Assembly (NCBI GenBank): GCA_027314645.1
Contig: DAHVAL010000014.1
Coordinates: forward strand, 1 to 47,369
Length of the DNA stretch: 47,369 nucleotides
From: Nitrospirota bacterium
GTDB lineage: Bacteria; Nitrospirota; Leptospirillia; Leptospirillales; Leptospirillaceae
Direction: 5' to 3'
Position numbers and translations under genes: made by a program. This document shows, piece after piece, positions 1-8,373 of the stretch. How positions within the stretch are numbered: the first letter of the stretch is position 1; the number at the start of each line of letters is the position of its first letter. The notes under the pieces are model-generated. The model was given only the letters and a program-made list of their open reading frames with translations. It was not told the DNA's origin and did not search any database.

Positions 1-112
1 GAAAATTCCCCATGCGTCTCCATGACAGCGAGTGCGCCACCCAGGGATACATGAATGTCCCCAAGGGGAGGGCGCAACTTACGACAACGGGTTCGACGCC
101 TAACAGCCGGGT

Positions 113-139
113 CCAGGAGGGGCGGGGCAGGCCTCCTGG
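113..139. repeat. Perfect 8-bp hairpin, CCAGGAGG/CCTCCTGG
   Basis: The arms are 113-120 and 132-139 with an 11-base loop. On the forward strand no T-run follows directly, so it is a poor intrinsic terminator. It could be part of a structured leader or the end of an upstream transcript. The reverse strand superficially resembles a B12 box, but the rest of a cobalamin riboswitch is absent. Confidence 0.5.
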
Positions 140-242
140 CGGTCACGCCACCAATAATTCTTTTAACGCGATAAGTTTTTTTAAAATGGAATCTGGTTTT
201 AGGTTTTTCAATCCTACGAAGGAGGGTTTTGTTCGTCAATCT

Positions 243-272
243 TGTGCAAAATGCTTCCATGCGTGTGCAAAA
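243..272. repeat. Direct repeat TGTGCAAAA, 21-bp period
   Basis: Identical 9-mers start at 243 and 264, exactly 21 bp apart, which places them on the same face of the helix two turns apart. They lie about 105 to 135 bp upstream of the first export gene. This arrangement would suit a tandem-binding regulator of the efflux operon, but no regulator gene is adjacent in the window, so the role is inference. Confidence 0.4.
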
Positions 273-376
273 AGGGTTCTTGCCGGGGTCGTCATGAAAG
301 ATGTTTCAAGGTCGATTAAATCAAAGGGTTATGATAGGATCGCAGGCGAGAGATCGGGAAGAGGAGAGCGTTTCTG

Positions 377-1846
377 ATGTCTGTCAACAGGAATGAAAAG
401 GAATCAGAAATTCCATATTTCCAAGACTCCTTTCGAAGCGGCAAAGGACGCGTGATGCCATCGGATTTCATGGCCGGTGCATTGTCCCGTCGCGGCCCAA
501 CGATTGTTTTTCTGGCAGTTTTTCTTGCCGTTGTCCCTCCCACTCGCAACTTCGCAGCCGCAGATCCTCCCAACGTTCCCGTTACCCTCGAAAATGCCGT
601 CTCCCAAGCTCTTTTGGCCCGACCTGAACTCAAGGCACAACTCGACCGCGTCAAAAGTGCCCAGGAGACCATCGGCCAGGTGCGATCGGCAGAATTTCCA
701 CAACTCTCCGCAAGCGTCCAAACCATTTACGGAAATAGCCTCTTCGGATTCTTTCTTTTTCAAAATTACGTCTATCAGGATCTGAACCTCCTGACCGTCA
801 CCTTGACTGAAACCTTGCTCGACTTTGGAAAAGTCGGCTCTCAAATCGAGGAGAGCCAATTTTCCTATGATGCGGAAAAAGATCGGGAGCGAGTTCTTTG
901 GTCTCAGACCATCCGCGATGCAGAATCGGATTTTTTCACTCTCCTCGCGGACCAGCATCAGGTAAGGGCTGATAAAAAGAGCCTGGAAGATGCCAATCTT
1001 CAGTTATCCCGGGCCCGATTGCGGTACTCCACAGGCAGAGGAATCATTTTAGATGTCACCAGGGCCAGGGTGAACGTCGAAGCGGCTCGGCTCGCCCTGA
1101 TCCGCTCACGAGACCAGGTCAAGACCGACTCCGTCAACTTGGCCCAGGTAATGGGAATCCGGAAAAATGTCCATCTCGTCGCCCAAGAGGTTATCCAGGA
1201 TCCCAACTTCGTTCTGGCCCCCAATCCCGATCATGATTTGAAGATTGCCCTGGCCCACCGCCCTGAGTGGGAAGAGGCCCAGAACAATGTGAAGGCGGCC
1301 CAGGCCAATGTCAAGAATGCCCGCTCCCAGAACTATCCATCGCTCAACGCTCTTTTCCAATCCTTTACCGCCACCGTTCCGGCGGGGACCCTTCCGTTTA
1401 CCTATCTACCGAACAACTCCCCCTATTCCACCGTTAATATCGGAGGGATCCTGACCATCCCCCTCTTCGAAGGGGGATATATGATCCACCAGACCGCCAA
1501 AGCCCGCTCGGACCTCATGACGGCGCTCGATACACAGGATTCGGTGCGCCTCCAGGTCGCGTCCGATCTGAGAAAAGCCGCCATTACCATCTCCGATGCC
1601 AAGCAGCAGCTGGAGGAGGCCTTGACGGAAGAAGAAAACGCGTTGAAAAACGATACGCTGGTCGAAGAGGCCTACAGGGTTGGCCAGGTGCAATCGGTGG
1701 ACGTGATGGACGCCCAGACCGCTCTGAGGCAGGCACGGGAAATTGTGATAAAAGCCAAATATTTGCTAATGAACGGTTATGTGGCCTACCAATATGCCCG
1801 GGGAACCATCGAGCCTCCCAGAACCATCGCGGATGACAAGCCCTGA
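377..1846 (+). CDS. TolC-family outer-membrane efflux channel
   Basis: Outer-membrane channel component of a tripartite exporter, expected to form a trimeric beta-barrel with a long periplasmic coiled-coil tunnel. The 489-residue protein has an N-terminal hydrophobic stretch at about residues 40-62, ending in a signal-peptidase-like Ala-Ala-Ala. It then shows two similar halves rich in Ala, Gln and Arg heptads, typical of outer membrane efflux proteins (for example the segment after residue 65 and again after about 290). The chosen ATG follows GAGGAGAG by about 8 bases. An ATG 26 codons downstream would shorten the region before the signal peptide and is also plausible. It is the first gene of the operon with the adaptor and ABC genes that follow, so it probably serves that exporter. 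The substrate is not evident. Confidence 0.88.
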   Translation: MSVNRNEKESEIPYFQDSFRSGKGRVMPSDFMAGALSRRGPTIVFLAVFLAVVPPTRNFAAADPPNVPVTLENAVSQALLARPELKAQLDRVKSAQETIGQVRSAEFPQLSASVQTIYGNSLFGFFLFQNYVYQDLNLLTVTLTETLLDFGKVGSQIEESQFSYDAEKDRERVLWSQTIRDAESDFFTLLADQHQVRADKKSLEDANLQLSRARLRYSTGRGIILDVTRARVNVEAARLALIRSRDQVKTDSVNLAQVMGIRKNVHLVAQEVIQDPNFVLAPNPDHDLKIALAHRPEWEEAQNNVKAAQANVKNARSQNYPSLNALFQSFTATVPAGTLPFTYLPNNSPYSTVNIGGILTIPLFEGGYMIHQTAKARSDLMTALDTQDSVRLQVASDLRKAAITISDAKQQLEEALTEEENALKNDTLVEEAYRVGQVQSVDVMDAQTALRQAREIVIKAKYLLMNGYVAYQYARGTIEPPRTIADDKP

Positions 1847-1860
1847 CCTAAGGAGTGTTC

Positions 1861-2766
1861 ATGGCCAGAAAACCCAAGCCTTTCATCATCGTGATTCTCC
1901 TTCTTGTTTTAGCGGGAGCCGGTACCTGGTTCTGGTTAAGCCATCGGACACGGCCCTCGCCTGCCTCCCTTGTTCTCTTCGGGAATATCGACCTTCGAGA
2001 GGTCCAGCTGGCCTTTCACGACACTGGTCGCATCCTGAAGCTTCTGTATGTGGAAGGCGCTCCGGTCAAGACCGGAGCCCTGATGGCCATTATGGATCCC
2101 GTCCGCTATCAGGACTTGGTGGATGCCGACAATGAGGCCCTTAAACGTGACCGGGCCCAGCGCAAAAACGCCGAACAGACATGGGCGCGCGTTCGCCGGT
2201 TAACCAAAGCCCAGTTCAACTCTCACCAACAGAAGGATGACGCCAGAGCCGCCCTCGACATGGCCCGAGCCTCGGTAAAGAGGGACAAAGCCCAGCTGGC
2301 TTACGATACCCGGCAGCTCAACGATACGAAGGTCTATTCCCCTGTCGACGGAATCGTGCAAACCCGTATCCTCGAGCCGGGAGACATGGCCTTTCCGCAA
2401 ACCCCCGTGTATACGCTCTCTCGCACACGACCGCTCTGGGCGCGCGTCTATCTTGAAGAGCCGGAACTGGGGAAAATTCACGAGGGAATGCCGGCGTACG
2501 TCACCTCCGATTCCCATCCGGGAGAAACATTCGTCGGGTATGTGGGCTATATTTCCCCGGCAGCGGAATTCACCCCCAAGGAGGTCCAGACCCTTCACCA
2601 GCGGACCATCCTCGTATACAGGACCCGGGTCTATCTTTCCTGTCCGACATTCAAGCTCCGCCTGGGAATGCCCGTGACGGTCACCATCCCTTTTCATCAC
2701 CCCCCGTCCCTTCCGATGCGTTGTCCGGACGGATCTTTCGCAGAGACCATCCATGGCGGTGGCTGA
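1861..2766 (+). CDS. HlyD/YbhG-type periplasmic adaptor (membrane fusion protein)
   Basis: Membrane-anchored adaptor linking the inner-membrane ABC permeases to the TolC-type channel. A single N-terminal transmembrane anchor covers about residues 8-27. It is followed by a split lipoyl/barrel-sandwich domain around a coiled-coil hairpin rich in Arg, Lys, Gln and Asp (about residues 80-155), then a beta-barrel region with the VDGIVQTRILEPGDM-type segment characteristic of HlyD proteins. The ATG at 1861 follows AAGGAG by 5 bases. A GTG six bases upstream overlaps that ribosome site and was rejected. The 3' end overlaps the ATPase gene by 14 bases, which implies coupled translation. At 301 residues it is within the YbhG size range. 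Confidence 0.88.
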   Translation: MARKPKPFIIVILLLVLAGAGTWFWLSHRTRPSPASLVLFGNIDLREVQLAFHDTGRILKLLYVEGAPVKTGALMAIMDPVRYQDLVDADNEALKRDRAQRKNAEQTWARVRRLTKAQFNSHQQKDDARAALDMARASVKRDKAQLAYDTRQLNDTKVYSPVDGIVQTRILEPGDMAFPQTPVYTLSRTRPLWARVYLEEPELGKIHEGMPAYVTSDSHPGETFVGYVGYISPAAEFTPKEVQTLHQRTILVYRTRVYLSCPTFKLRLGMPVTVTIPFHHPPSLPMRCPDGSFAETIHGGG

Positions 2767-4540
2767 ACAAAAAAACTCCCCGGCCATTTCCGTCTCGCAT
2801 CTCGTCCGGACCTTCCGGTCCCCCCGGGGAATCATACGGGCGCTGGATGATGTCTCCTTTACCGTGCCCAAAGGGACGATCACAGGGCTGATCGGACCCG
2901 ATGGAGCAGGAAAGACAACCCTTCTCAGGATTTTGGCCGGAATTATGGCACCAGATGGGGGCAAGGCCGAAATTCTGGGGTTCGACCCTGAGACCCAAGG
3001 CCCTAAACTTCAACGACATATCGGGTATATGCCGCAGAAATTCGGCCTCTACGAGGACCTCACGGTCGGAGAAAATCTTGACCTCCATGCAGATCTCCAT
3101 GGCGTCCCTGTGGAACGAAGATCCGAGTTCTATGCCCCTCTTCTCGCGATGACCGCCTTGTCCCCCTTTCGTTCCCGCCTCGCAGGAAATCTCTCGGGGG
3201 GAATGAAACAGAAGCTTGGGGTCGCCTGCTCGCTCGTTCACGCCCCCCCGCTCCTCCTCCTGGACGAACCGACCGTCGGGGTCGATCCGGTTTCCCGAAG
3301 GGACCTATGGGAGATCCTGACCACCCAGGTCCGCAATCAGGGAACCACCCTTCTCGTGAGCACCGCCTATATGGATGAGGCCAGTCGCTTCGACCGTGTG
3401 GTGATTCTCTATAACGGACATGTTCTCGGGGAAGGGAACCCCTCGGATTTGATGTCGAATGTCCGGGGCCACGTATTCTGGGTGAATGTCCCGGACATTG
3501 CCGCCCGCCGGCTGGAACCTCTCCTGTCCCAGGTCCCGGGAGTGATTGATGCGGTCGGAGAGGCGGAGGAGGTCCGCATTGTGTCCGAAGGGACCTCCCC
3601 TCCATCGCTTCCGGAAGACATGAAGGGGGCCCGGACGAAGAGTCTCGACCCGCGCTTTGAAGATGCCTTCATGCTTCTTCTGGGTCAGGAGCAAGGATCC
3701 AAGGGAAGGAGATCCTTCTCCCCGGAGCGGCTTGGATGGCAAAATAAAAAGAGGGGACTTTTGGACGGAGGAGTCGAAGACTCCATTGTCATCCGGGACC
3801 TGACGCGCAATTTCGGGTCGTTTTGTGCGGTCGATCACCTGACCTTTTCCGTGCGCAGAGGGGAGATCTTTGGCCTCTTAGGCGCCAATGGAGCCGGAAA
3901 AACCACCACCTTCCGCATGCTCTCGGGACTCCTTCTTCCCACCTCGGGAGAACTCAGGATCGATGGACAGGATGTGTTAGGGGCCGGGGTGTCGAATTTA
4001 CGGAGCCGTCTTGGATACATGTCCCAGAAATTTTCCCTCTATTCGCAACTCACGGTCACACAGAACCTCACATTTTTCACAAGCGCCTACGGAATGACGG
4101 GAAAGCGGCAGCGGGACCGAATCGCGGAAATCGAGGAGTTTTTTGAGCTCGTGCCGTATCGACATGAGTCGGCAGGTCTTCTTCCTTTGGGTTTTCGGCA
4201 GCGGTTGGCGCTGGCGGCATCGCTTGCCCACGAACCGTCGATCCTGCTTCTAGACGAACCGACAAGCGGGGTCGATCCACTGGCCAGGAGAGAGTTCTGG
4301 AGAACCATCAGTCAATTGTCTCTCTGGGGGATTTCGGTGCTGGTCACCACCCATTTTATGACGGAGGCCGAATATTGCGATCGTTTGGCGATCATGTCCC
4401 TCGGACGTCTCCTGGCTCTTGGATCACCCAGCGAGATCCGCGCCCGGGCAAGGACCGAAGCCTGCCCGAACCCGAGCCTCGAGGAGGCCTTCATCGCCCT
4501 GCTTGAGCAGGAAAATCGTGCCAGGGACGCCCCCTTATGA
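2753..4540 (+). CDS. Fused tandem ABC ATPase (YbhF-like)
   Basis: Energises the ABC-2 type exporter formed with the next two permeases. Two nucleotide-binding domains lie on one chain. NBD1 has Walker A GPDGAGKTT (residues 48-56), signature LSGGM (147-151) and Walker B ending LLLDEPT (about 174). NBD2 has Walker A GANGAGKTT (about 377-385) and Walker B ILLLDEPT (about 497-504). The signature of NBD2 is degenerate (LPLG around 477-480), and NBD1 has Ala205 where the switch histidine is expected, while NBD2 keeps His534. The two losses would map to the same composite site, leaving one canonical ATP site. This asymmetry resembles what I recall of YbhF proteins. The ATG lies inside the end of the adaptor gene. 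The stop overlaps the next start as ATGA. Confidence 0.92.
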   Translation: MAVAEQKNSPAISVSHLVRTFRSPRGIIRALDDVSFTVPKGTITGLIGPDGAGKTTLLRILAGIMAPDGGKAEILGFDPETQGPKLQRHIGYMPQKFGLYEDLTVGENLDLHADLHGVPVERRSEFYAPLLAMTALSPFRSRLAGNLSGGMKQKLGVACSLVHAPPLLLLDEPTVGVDPVSRRDLWEILTTQVRNQGTTLLVSTAYMDEASRFDRVVILYNGHVLGEGNPSDLMSNVRGHVFWVNVPDIAARRLEPLLSQVPGVIDAVGEAEEVRIVSEGTSPPSLPEDMKGARTKSLDPRFEDAFMLLLGQEQGSKGRRSFSPERLGWQNKKRGLLDGGVEDSIVIRDLTRNFGSFCAVDHLTFSVRRGEIFGLLGANGAGKTTTFRMLSGLLLPTSGELRIDGQDVLGAGVSNLRSRLGYMSQKFSLYSQLTVTQNLTFFTSAYGMTGKRQRDRIAEIEEFFELVPYRHESAGLLPLGFRQRLALAASLAHEPSILLLDEPTSGVDPLARREFWRTISQLSLWGISVLVTTHFMTEAEYCDRLAIMSLGRLLALGSPSEIRARARTEACPNPSLEEAFIALLEQENRARDAPL

Positions 4541-5676
4541 ACGACAACGAGACCCTTCAGGAAAAACTGACCCGGATTTCTGCCATGGTCAAGAAGGAAA
4601 CAATCCAGATCTTCCGGGATCCTTCAAGCCTCGCCATTGCCATCGTGCTGCCGGTCTTTCTCCTTCTCATCTTTGGATATGGCGTTTCGCTCGATGCCCG
4701 CCACGTTCCGATCGCCGTGGTCGCGGATAGCCGGACCTCCGCCTCCGAAGGGTTCGTGGCGGGTCTTCGGCAATCCCCCTGGTTCGTCCCTCGCTCCTAT
4801 CCCAACATTCATGAGGCGATTGGGGCGTTAAAGCGGAAGGATGTTGACGGGATTCTTTGGCTTCGGGAAGATTTCGGCCGGTCCATCCAATCCTTCCGGA
4901 CCCAGGGGGTGGATGTGGTCGTCAACGGGGTGGATGACAACACCGCCCGCTTGGTTGAAGGGTATCTGACCAACACGTGGGCGACCTGGATCGGATTGAG
5001 AAACCTGAGAGGTCGGACGCTCACCTTCCAGCCCGTCAGCCTAGACGTCCGGATCTGGTTCAACCCCAACAGCCGGAGCCGGGATTTCCTTGTCCCGGGC
5101 CTGATCGCCGTCATCATGACCTTAATCGGAGCGCTCCTCACATCCATGGTCATCGCCCGTGAATGGGAGCGGGGAACCCTCGAATCGCTCTTTTCCACCC
5201 CCGTGACAATCGGAGAAATTCTCATTGGAAAGTTCATCCCATATTTCATTCTTGGAATGATCGGAATGGGGGTCTCGGTCACCATGGGACGGGTCCTCTT
5301 TGCCGTCCCGCTCAGGGGGACCCTCCTGGTTCTTTTGATTTGCTCGGCCCTCTTTCTGACCACCGCCTTGGGCATGGGGCTCGTCATTTCAACGATCTCG
5401 AAGAACCAGTTCGTGGCGGGCCAAATTGCCATCGTCTTTACCTTTCTCCCGGCCTTCATTCTGTCCGGGTTCATCTTCGACATCCATTCGATGCCCCTTT
5501 TCATCCGGGTCATCACCCACCTCATACCGGCCAGCTATTTCGTGACCATCCTCCAGTCGGTCTTTCTGGCGGGGAACATTCCCGGAATCATCATTCCAAA
5601 TGCGATCACCCTCTTCCTGTTTTCGGTCTTCCTCTTCGGAGTTCTTATCCGAATCAGCCGAAAGAGAATCCTGTGA
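4537..5676 (+). CDS. ABC-2 type permease 1 (YbhS-like)
   Basis: Inner-membrane subunit of the exporter. The 379-residue protein has the ABC-2 layout: one N-terminal transmembrane helix after a cytoplasmic FRDP-containing segment (about residues 28-50), a large periplasmic domain of about 140 residues, then five C-terminal helices from about residue 180. A conserved short stretch (RGTLESLFSTP) between helices probably forms the coupling helix to the ATPase. Its ATG overlaps the ATPase stop by 4 bases. It is paired with a second, similar permease, so a heterodimer is likely. Substrate unknown. Relatives include drug and cation exporters. Confidence 0.9.
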   Translation: MNDNETLQEKLTRISAMVKKETIQIFRDPSSLAIAIVLPVFLLLIFGYGVSLDARHVPIAVVADSRTSASEGFVAGLRQSPWFVPRSYPNIHEAIGALKRKDVDGILWLREDFGRSIQSFRTQGVDVVVNGVDDNTARLVEGYLTNTWATWIGLRNLRGRTLTFQPVSLDVRIWFNPNSRSRDFLVPGLIAVIMTLIGALLTSMVIAREWERGTLESLFSTPVTIGEILIGKFIPYFILGMIGMGVSVTMGRVLFAVPLRGTLLVLLICSALFLTTALGMGLVISTISKNQFVAGQIAIVFTFLPAFILSGFIFDIHSMPLFIRVITHLIPASYFVTILQSVFLAGNIPGIIIPNAITLFLFSVFLFGVLIRISRKRIL

Positions 5677-6791
5677 GCCTCCTTGTGATTAGAATCCTGA
5701 GGCTCGCTCAAAAAGAATTCCTCGCCCTTCTCCGGGACAAAAAATCCCGCTTGGTGTTGATCGTCCCGCCCCTGATCCAGCTCATCGTGTTCAGCTATGC
5801 GGCGACATTTGACCTCAACCGCATTTCCTATGCGGTCTGGAACGAGGATCCAGGACTCTTCTCCAGGCAGCTTCTCGCCCGATTTTCCGGGTCAAAAAAC
5901 TTCCATCTCTTAAGAGCCGTGAACTCGGAGGAGGACGTCAAATCCCTGATAGACAACCGGGATGTCCTTCTCGTCGTCCACCTTCGGAGCACCTTCAGCC
6001 GGGACCTTTTGGCCGGGAGGCAAGGGTCGGTCCAAGCCATCATCGATGGGCGCCAAAGCAATACGGCCATGATTCTCATGGGATATGTCCAGACGATCGT
6101 TCAGACCTTCAATGACGACTTCGTGACTGAACATGGGCTTACGCCTCCCATCGCCCCGATCCTGGTTCGGGCCTGGTACAATCCCAATCTCAAGAGCCGA
6201 TGGTTCATCGTCCCCGGAATTGTGGGGCTTTTGACCCTCGTCATTTCCTTGTTGGTGACGGCCTTGTCAGTCGCCCGGGAACGGGAGGATGGGACCTTCG
6301 ATCAACTGTTGGTCACCCCTCTTCGCCCCTTCGATATCATCATGGGAAAGATCATTCCCGGGTTTGTGATCGGGTTGCTCGAGGCGACGGCGATTATCCT
6401 GGTGGCCGTCTTCCTGTTTCATGTTCCGCTCAGGGGATCGGTTTTGGCTCTTTACCTGGGCATCCTCCTTTTTATCCTTTCCGGCCTGGGAGTCGGCCTC
6501 ATGATTTCCTCGGTGGTCAAAACCCAGCAGCAGGGTCTTCTGGGGGCCTTCCTGTTTTTGGTTCCTTCGATCATTCTGTCCGGTTTCGCCACTCCCATCG
6601 AAAATATGCCCCGCGTCATCCAGGATTTGACCCTCCTGAATCCCCTCCGGTATTTTCTCGTGGTCCTTCGGTCGGTCTTTCTTCAAGGGGCCGGTGTCCG
6701 GATTCTCCTATTGGATTATGGGGCCATGGCGGGGATCGGAGTCGTCTCCCTTGTTCTGGCGGCGCATTTTTTCAGGAAAAAAATCGAGTGA
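5673..6791 (+). CDS. ABC-2 type permease 2 (YbhR-like)
   Basis: Second permease of the same exporter, 372 residues, with the same topology as its neighbour: an N-terminal helix near residues 25-45 after a KEFLALLRDK segment, a periplasmic domain, then a C-terminal helix bundle. The coupling stretch reads REDGTFDQLLVTP, parallel to the RGTLESLFSTP of permease 1, which supports origin by duplication. The frame is open far upstream, but the protein family begins at the GTG overlapping the previous stop (GTGA), so that start was chosen. It is the last gene of the operon. A convergent gene lies about 280 bases beyond. Confidence 0.9.
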   Translation: MSLLVIRILRLAQKEFLALLRDKKSRLVLIVPPLIQLIVFSYAATFDLNRISYAVWNEDPGLFSRQLLARFSGSKNFHLLRAVNSEEDVKSLIDNRDVLLVVHLRSTFSRDLLAGRQGSVQAIIDGRQSNTAMILMGYVQTIVQTFNDDFVTEHGLTPPIAPILVRAWYNPNLKSRWFIVPGIVGLLTLVISLLVTALSVAREREDGTFDQLLVTPLRPFDIIMGKIIPGFVIGLLEATAIILVAVFLFHVPLRGSVLALYLGILLFILSGLGVGLMISSVVKTQQQGLLGAFLFLVPSIILSGFATPIENMPRVIQDLTLLNPLRYFLVVLRSVFLQGAGVRILLLDYGAMAGIGVVSLVLAAHFFRKKIE

Positions 6792-7075
6792 AGGAGACGG
6801 ATTTTCTCGAGTGAAACGAAAGAATGGTCGGAAGCGCTGCCCGGAGGGATTGAACTGGGAAAAACGGGCCCTGCCCAACAAAAAAATCCAGCGACCGCGT
6901 TTGCGACACCGGGGAGAGTCTCTGATCCCAGGACCCGCCATTTGAAGGCGGAGAGGGAAAATCGATCAAGGGGGCAAGGAGACGGACTTCGCGGAATGAT
7001 TGAGGGAAGGCGAATCCCAAGGGTTCGGAGGGAGGATTCGCGTGACAGTCTCTCAAAGATCAATTTAGAGAGAGC
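6792..7075. other. Convergent intergenic region
   Basis: No gene is supported between the exporter operon and the convergent RDD gene. A weak reverse-strand terminator candidate has a 4-bp GGGC/GCCC stem at 6866-6876 followed by T5, about 200 bases past the RDD stop. A separate 8-bp inverted repeat (GCGAATCC/GGATTCGC) at 7010-7041 has a 16-base loop and no T-run. Neither is convincing alone. Confidence 0.4.
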
Positions 7076-7546
7076 TTACGACGCCTCTGCCGGGCGGGGG
7101 GAGGGTATCGTTTTTTGCCGGATGACGCGCGTTCCGGAAAGACAATCGTGCAGAGCCCGGCGGCGATCATTTCCCAAGGCAAAAAGAAATCCTAATCCCA
7201 ATGTCATAAGCGATACAAGAAGACTGAGGGTTCTTGATAAGGCCCGACGGGTCCCGATCGCTCGCAACTCTCCATCATCAGAGTCGCGCACCACGGTCAA
7301 CCCGAAAAGCGACAATCCTGGGGTTTCCGATAATGCGGCCAAAAAGAGAAAAAAGTAAAGGAAAATCCCCGCGGAAACGGCCCAAAAATGGAACGAAGAC
7401 AAGGCCCATTGCCGCAAGGGGTTGAACAAATCATCCCTTGGGGTTCCCGCAAGGACTTCTCTTCTCAGAAGGTACACTCCAAGCTCCGAGAAAAAAATTC
7501 CGAGGGAGAAGTCGATCAAAAAAGCCAGAATACGTCGAAGTATCAT
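7076..7546 (-). CDS. RDD-family integral membrane protein
   Basis: Small inner-membrane protein of 156 residues with the RDD family pattern: an Arg-Arg pair and acidic residue in the first helix (RRILAFLIDF), a second helix around residues 50-72, the TPGLSLFGLTVV stretch after it, a third helix near residues 105-123, and a final ALHDCLSGTRVI segment matching the family's R-A-L-H-D-x-L-x-G-T ending. The ATG overlaps the rsmE stop as ATGA, which fixes the start and argues for co-translation. Biochemical function of most RDD proteins is unknown. Transport or stress roles have been suggested for some members. Confidence 0.8.
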   Translation of the reverse strand: MILRRILAFLIDFSLGIFFSELGVYLLRREVLAGTPRDDLFNPLRQWALSSFHFWAVSAGIFLYFFLFLAALSETPGLSLFGLTVVRDSDDGELRAIGTRRALSRTLSLLVSLMTLGLGFLFALGNDRRRALHDCLSGTRVIRQKTIPSPRPAEAS

Positions 7547-8259
7547 GGATGGCTCGCTCGCTGAATGTCTTCTTGGCCATGAGTCAGAGAGAGGAGGGAG
7601 GCCACGACGATAGGAGCCAGGCGCCCGGGCAGAATCCGTGGCCCCAGACTTGCCCGACACGCCCGTCCGATCTTCTCTTGTTCCAAAACCATGGATCGTT
7701 CACGGTCCGTCCACCCCCCTTCCGGACCCGTCACTGCCAAAAGGGGACGCTCACTCGAAGGAATCGAAAGCGCCTTCCAAATCGGAAGTGCGGTGGGATC
7801 TTCGTCCAGAAAAAGCATGAATGGCAGATCTTCTTCCAACAGTCTTCCCAGAGAACACGGAGGTTTCACCTCCATCCGGTCGGTGCGGCCAGAAAGCTGG
7901 CTTGCCTCCTGAACCTTCGTGTCGAAGCGCGCCTTTTTCCGCTCGAACTGGTCCTTGTTCCAATGGACTTGCGATCGATCGGCGAGAAGGGGATAAAGAG
8001 TCCGGACTCCCAGGCAGACGGACGGTTCGATGATCTCTTCGAACCCTTCCCCTTTGAGGAGTCCGACGGCCACGTCAAAGATCCGTCTTTTTCCGGGGCC
8101 GTTTCCCCCTCGGTCGGGAGAAGGCGTCAGCGAGACGACCAGGGGAACGAGCGCCGTGACCACCCCGAGATAGACCTGATCCGGGCATTCGGGCCGGACA
8201 AATCGGAAGGAATCTCCGGGTGTCGCCCGAAGGCTTTTTGTGAGATGACGGGCGAGCAT
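7543..8259 (-). CDS. rsmE: 16S rRNA m3U1498 methyltransferase RsmE
   Basis: SPOUT-fold methyltransferase expected to methylate N3 of U1498 in 16S rRNA. The GPEGGWTDRE motif and the C-terminal LGPRIL knot stretch identify the family. Position 8259 is the first canonical ATG, but the recognisable N-terminal family segment (…ARHLTKSLRATPGD) would then begin only two residues in, where relatives have roughly 25 more residues. The same frame stays open upstream to a TGA that is also the dnaJ stop. An ideal ribosome site GGGAGG (8350-8355) lies 6 bases before an ATA at 8343-8341, which would give 266 residues. No ATG, GTG or TTG occurs between. After LGPRIL the usual RTET(A) residues are replaced by PGRL, which is unusual. 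It follows dnaJ directly in the heat-shock operon, a common arrangement. Confidence 0.82.
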   Translation of the reverse strand: MLARHLTKSLRATPGDSFRFVRPECPDQVYLGVVTALVPLVVSLTPSPDRGGNGPGKRRIFDVAVGLLKGEGFEEIIEPSVCLGVRTLYPLLADRSQVHWNKDQFERKKARFDTKVQEASQLSGRTDRMEVKPPCSLGRLLEEDLPFMLFLDEDPTALPIWKALSIPSSERPLLAVTGPEGGWTDRERSMVLEQEKIGRACRASLGPRILPGRLAPIVVASLLSLTHGQEDIQRASHP

Positions 8260-8373
8260 GGCGCCGGGATGAAGAACAAGACCGGCCGGGTCATCCTCAA
8301 TGCGATCGGCCCCGGTAATCCAGAAAAGGGCAGGTCCGCCTATGTCCGGCCTCCCGAGGAATAAACGAGCCGA

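Larger units (their letters stand above)
1..376. other. Non-coding leader region before the export operon
   Basis: No convincing gene is visible. An open frame runs through most of the region, but it is low-complexity, has no recognisable domain, and overlaps an AT-rich, promoter-like stretch from about 150 to 240. Two structures stand out: an 8-bp perfect inverted repeat at 113-139 and a 9-bp direct repeat at 243-251 and 264-272. The first 17 codons of forward frame 1 end at a stop at 52-54 and could be the tail of an upstream gene, but they are too short to identify. The export operon's promoter probably lies here. I could not pick out one convincing -35/-10 pair. Confidence 0.5.

Noticed and set aside
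113-160. Cobalamin riboswitch on the reverse strand (B12-box-like GCCAGGAGGCCTGCC)
   Set aside because: The conserved core segments expected upstream of the B12 box are missing; the DNA there is AT-rich. The match is explained by the CCAGGAGG/CCTCCTGG inverted repeat.
12-377. Open frame before the TolC gene
   Set aside because: It has no domain, low-complexity composition, and runs across the hairpin, repeat and AT-rich promoter-like DNA. It shows no coding character.
5163-5672. N-terminal extension of the second ABC permease
   Set aside because: The open frame lies within permease 1. The extra residues are His/Pro-rich shadow sequence, and the GTG overlapping the stop at 5673 gives the family-typical length.
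6942-7358. Forward frame across the RDD gene
   Set aside because: It is Arg/Ser/Pro-rich antisense sequence overlapping a well-supported reverse gene.
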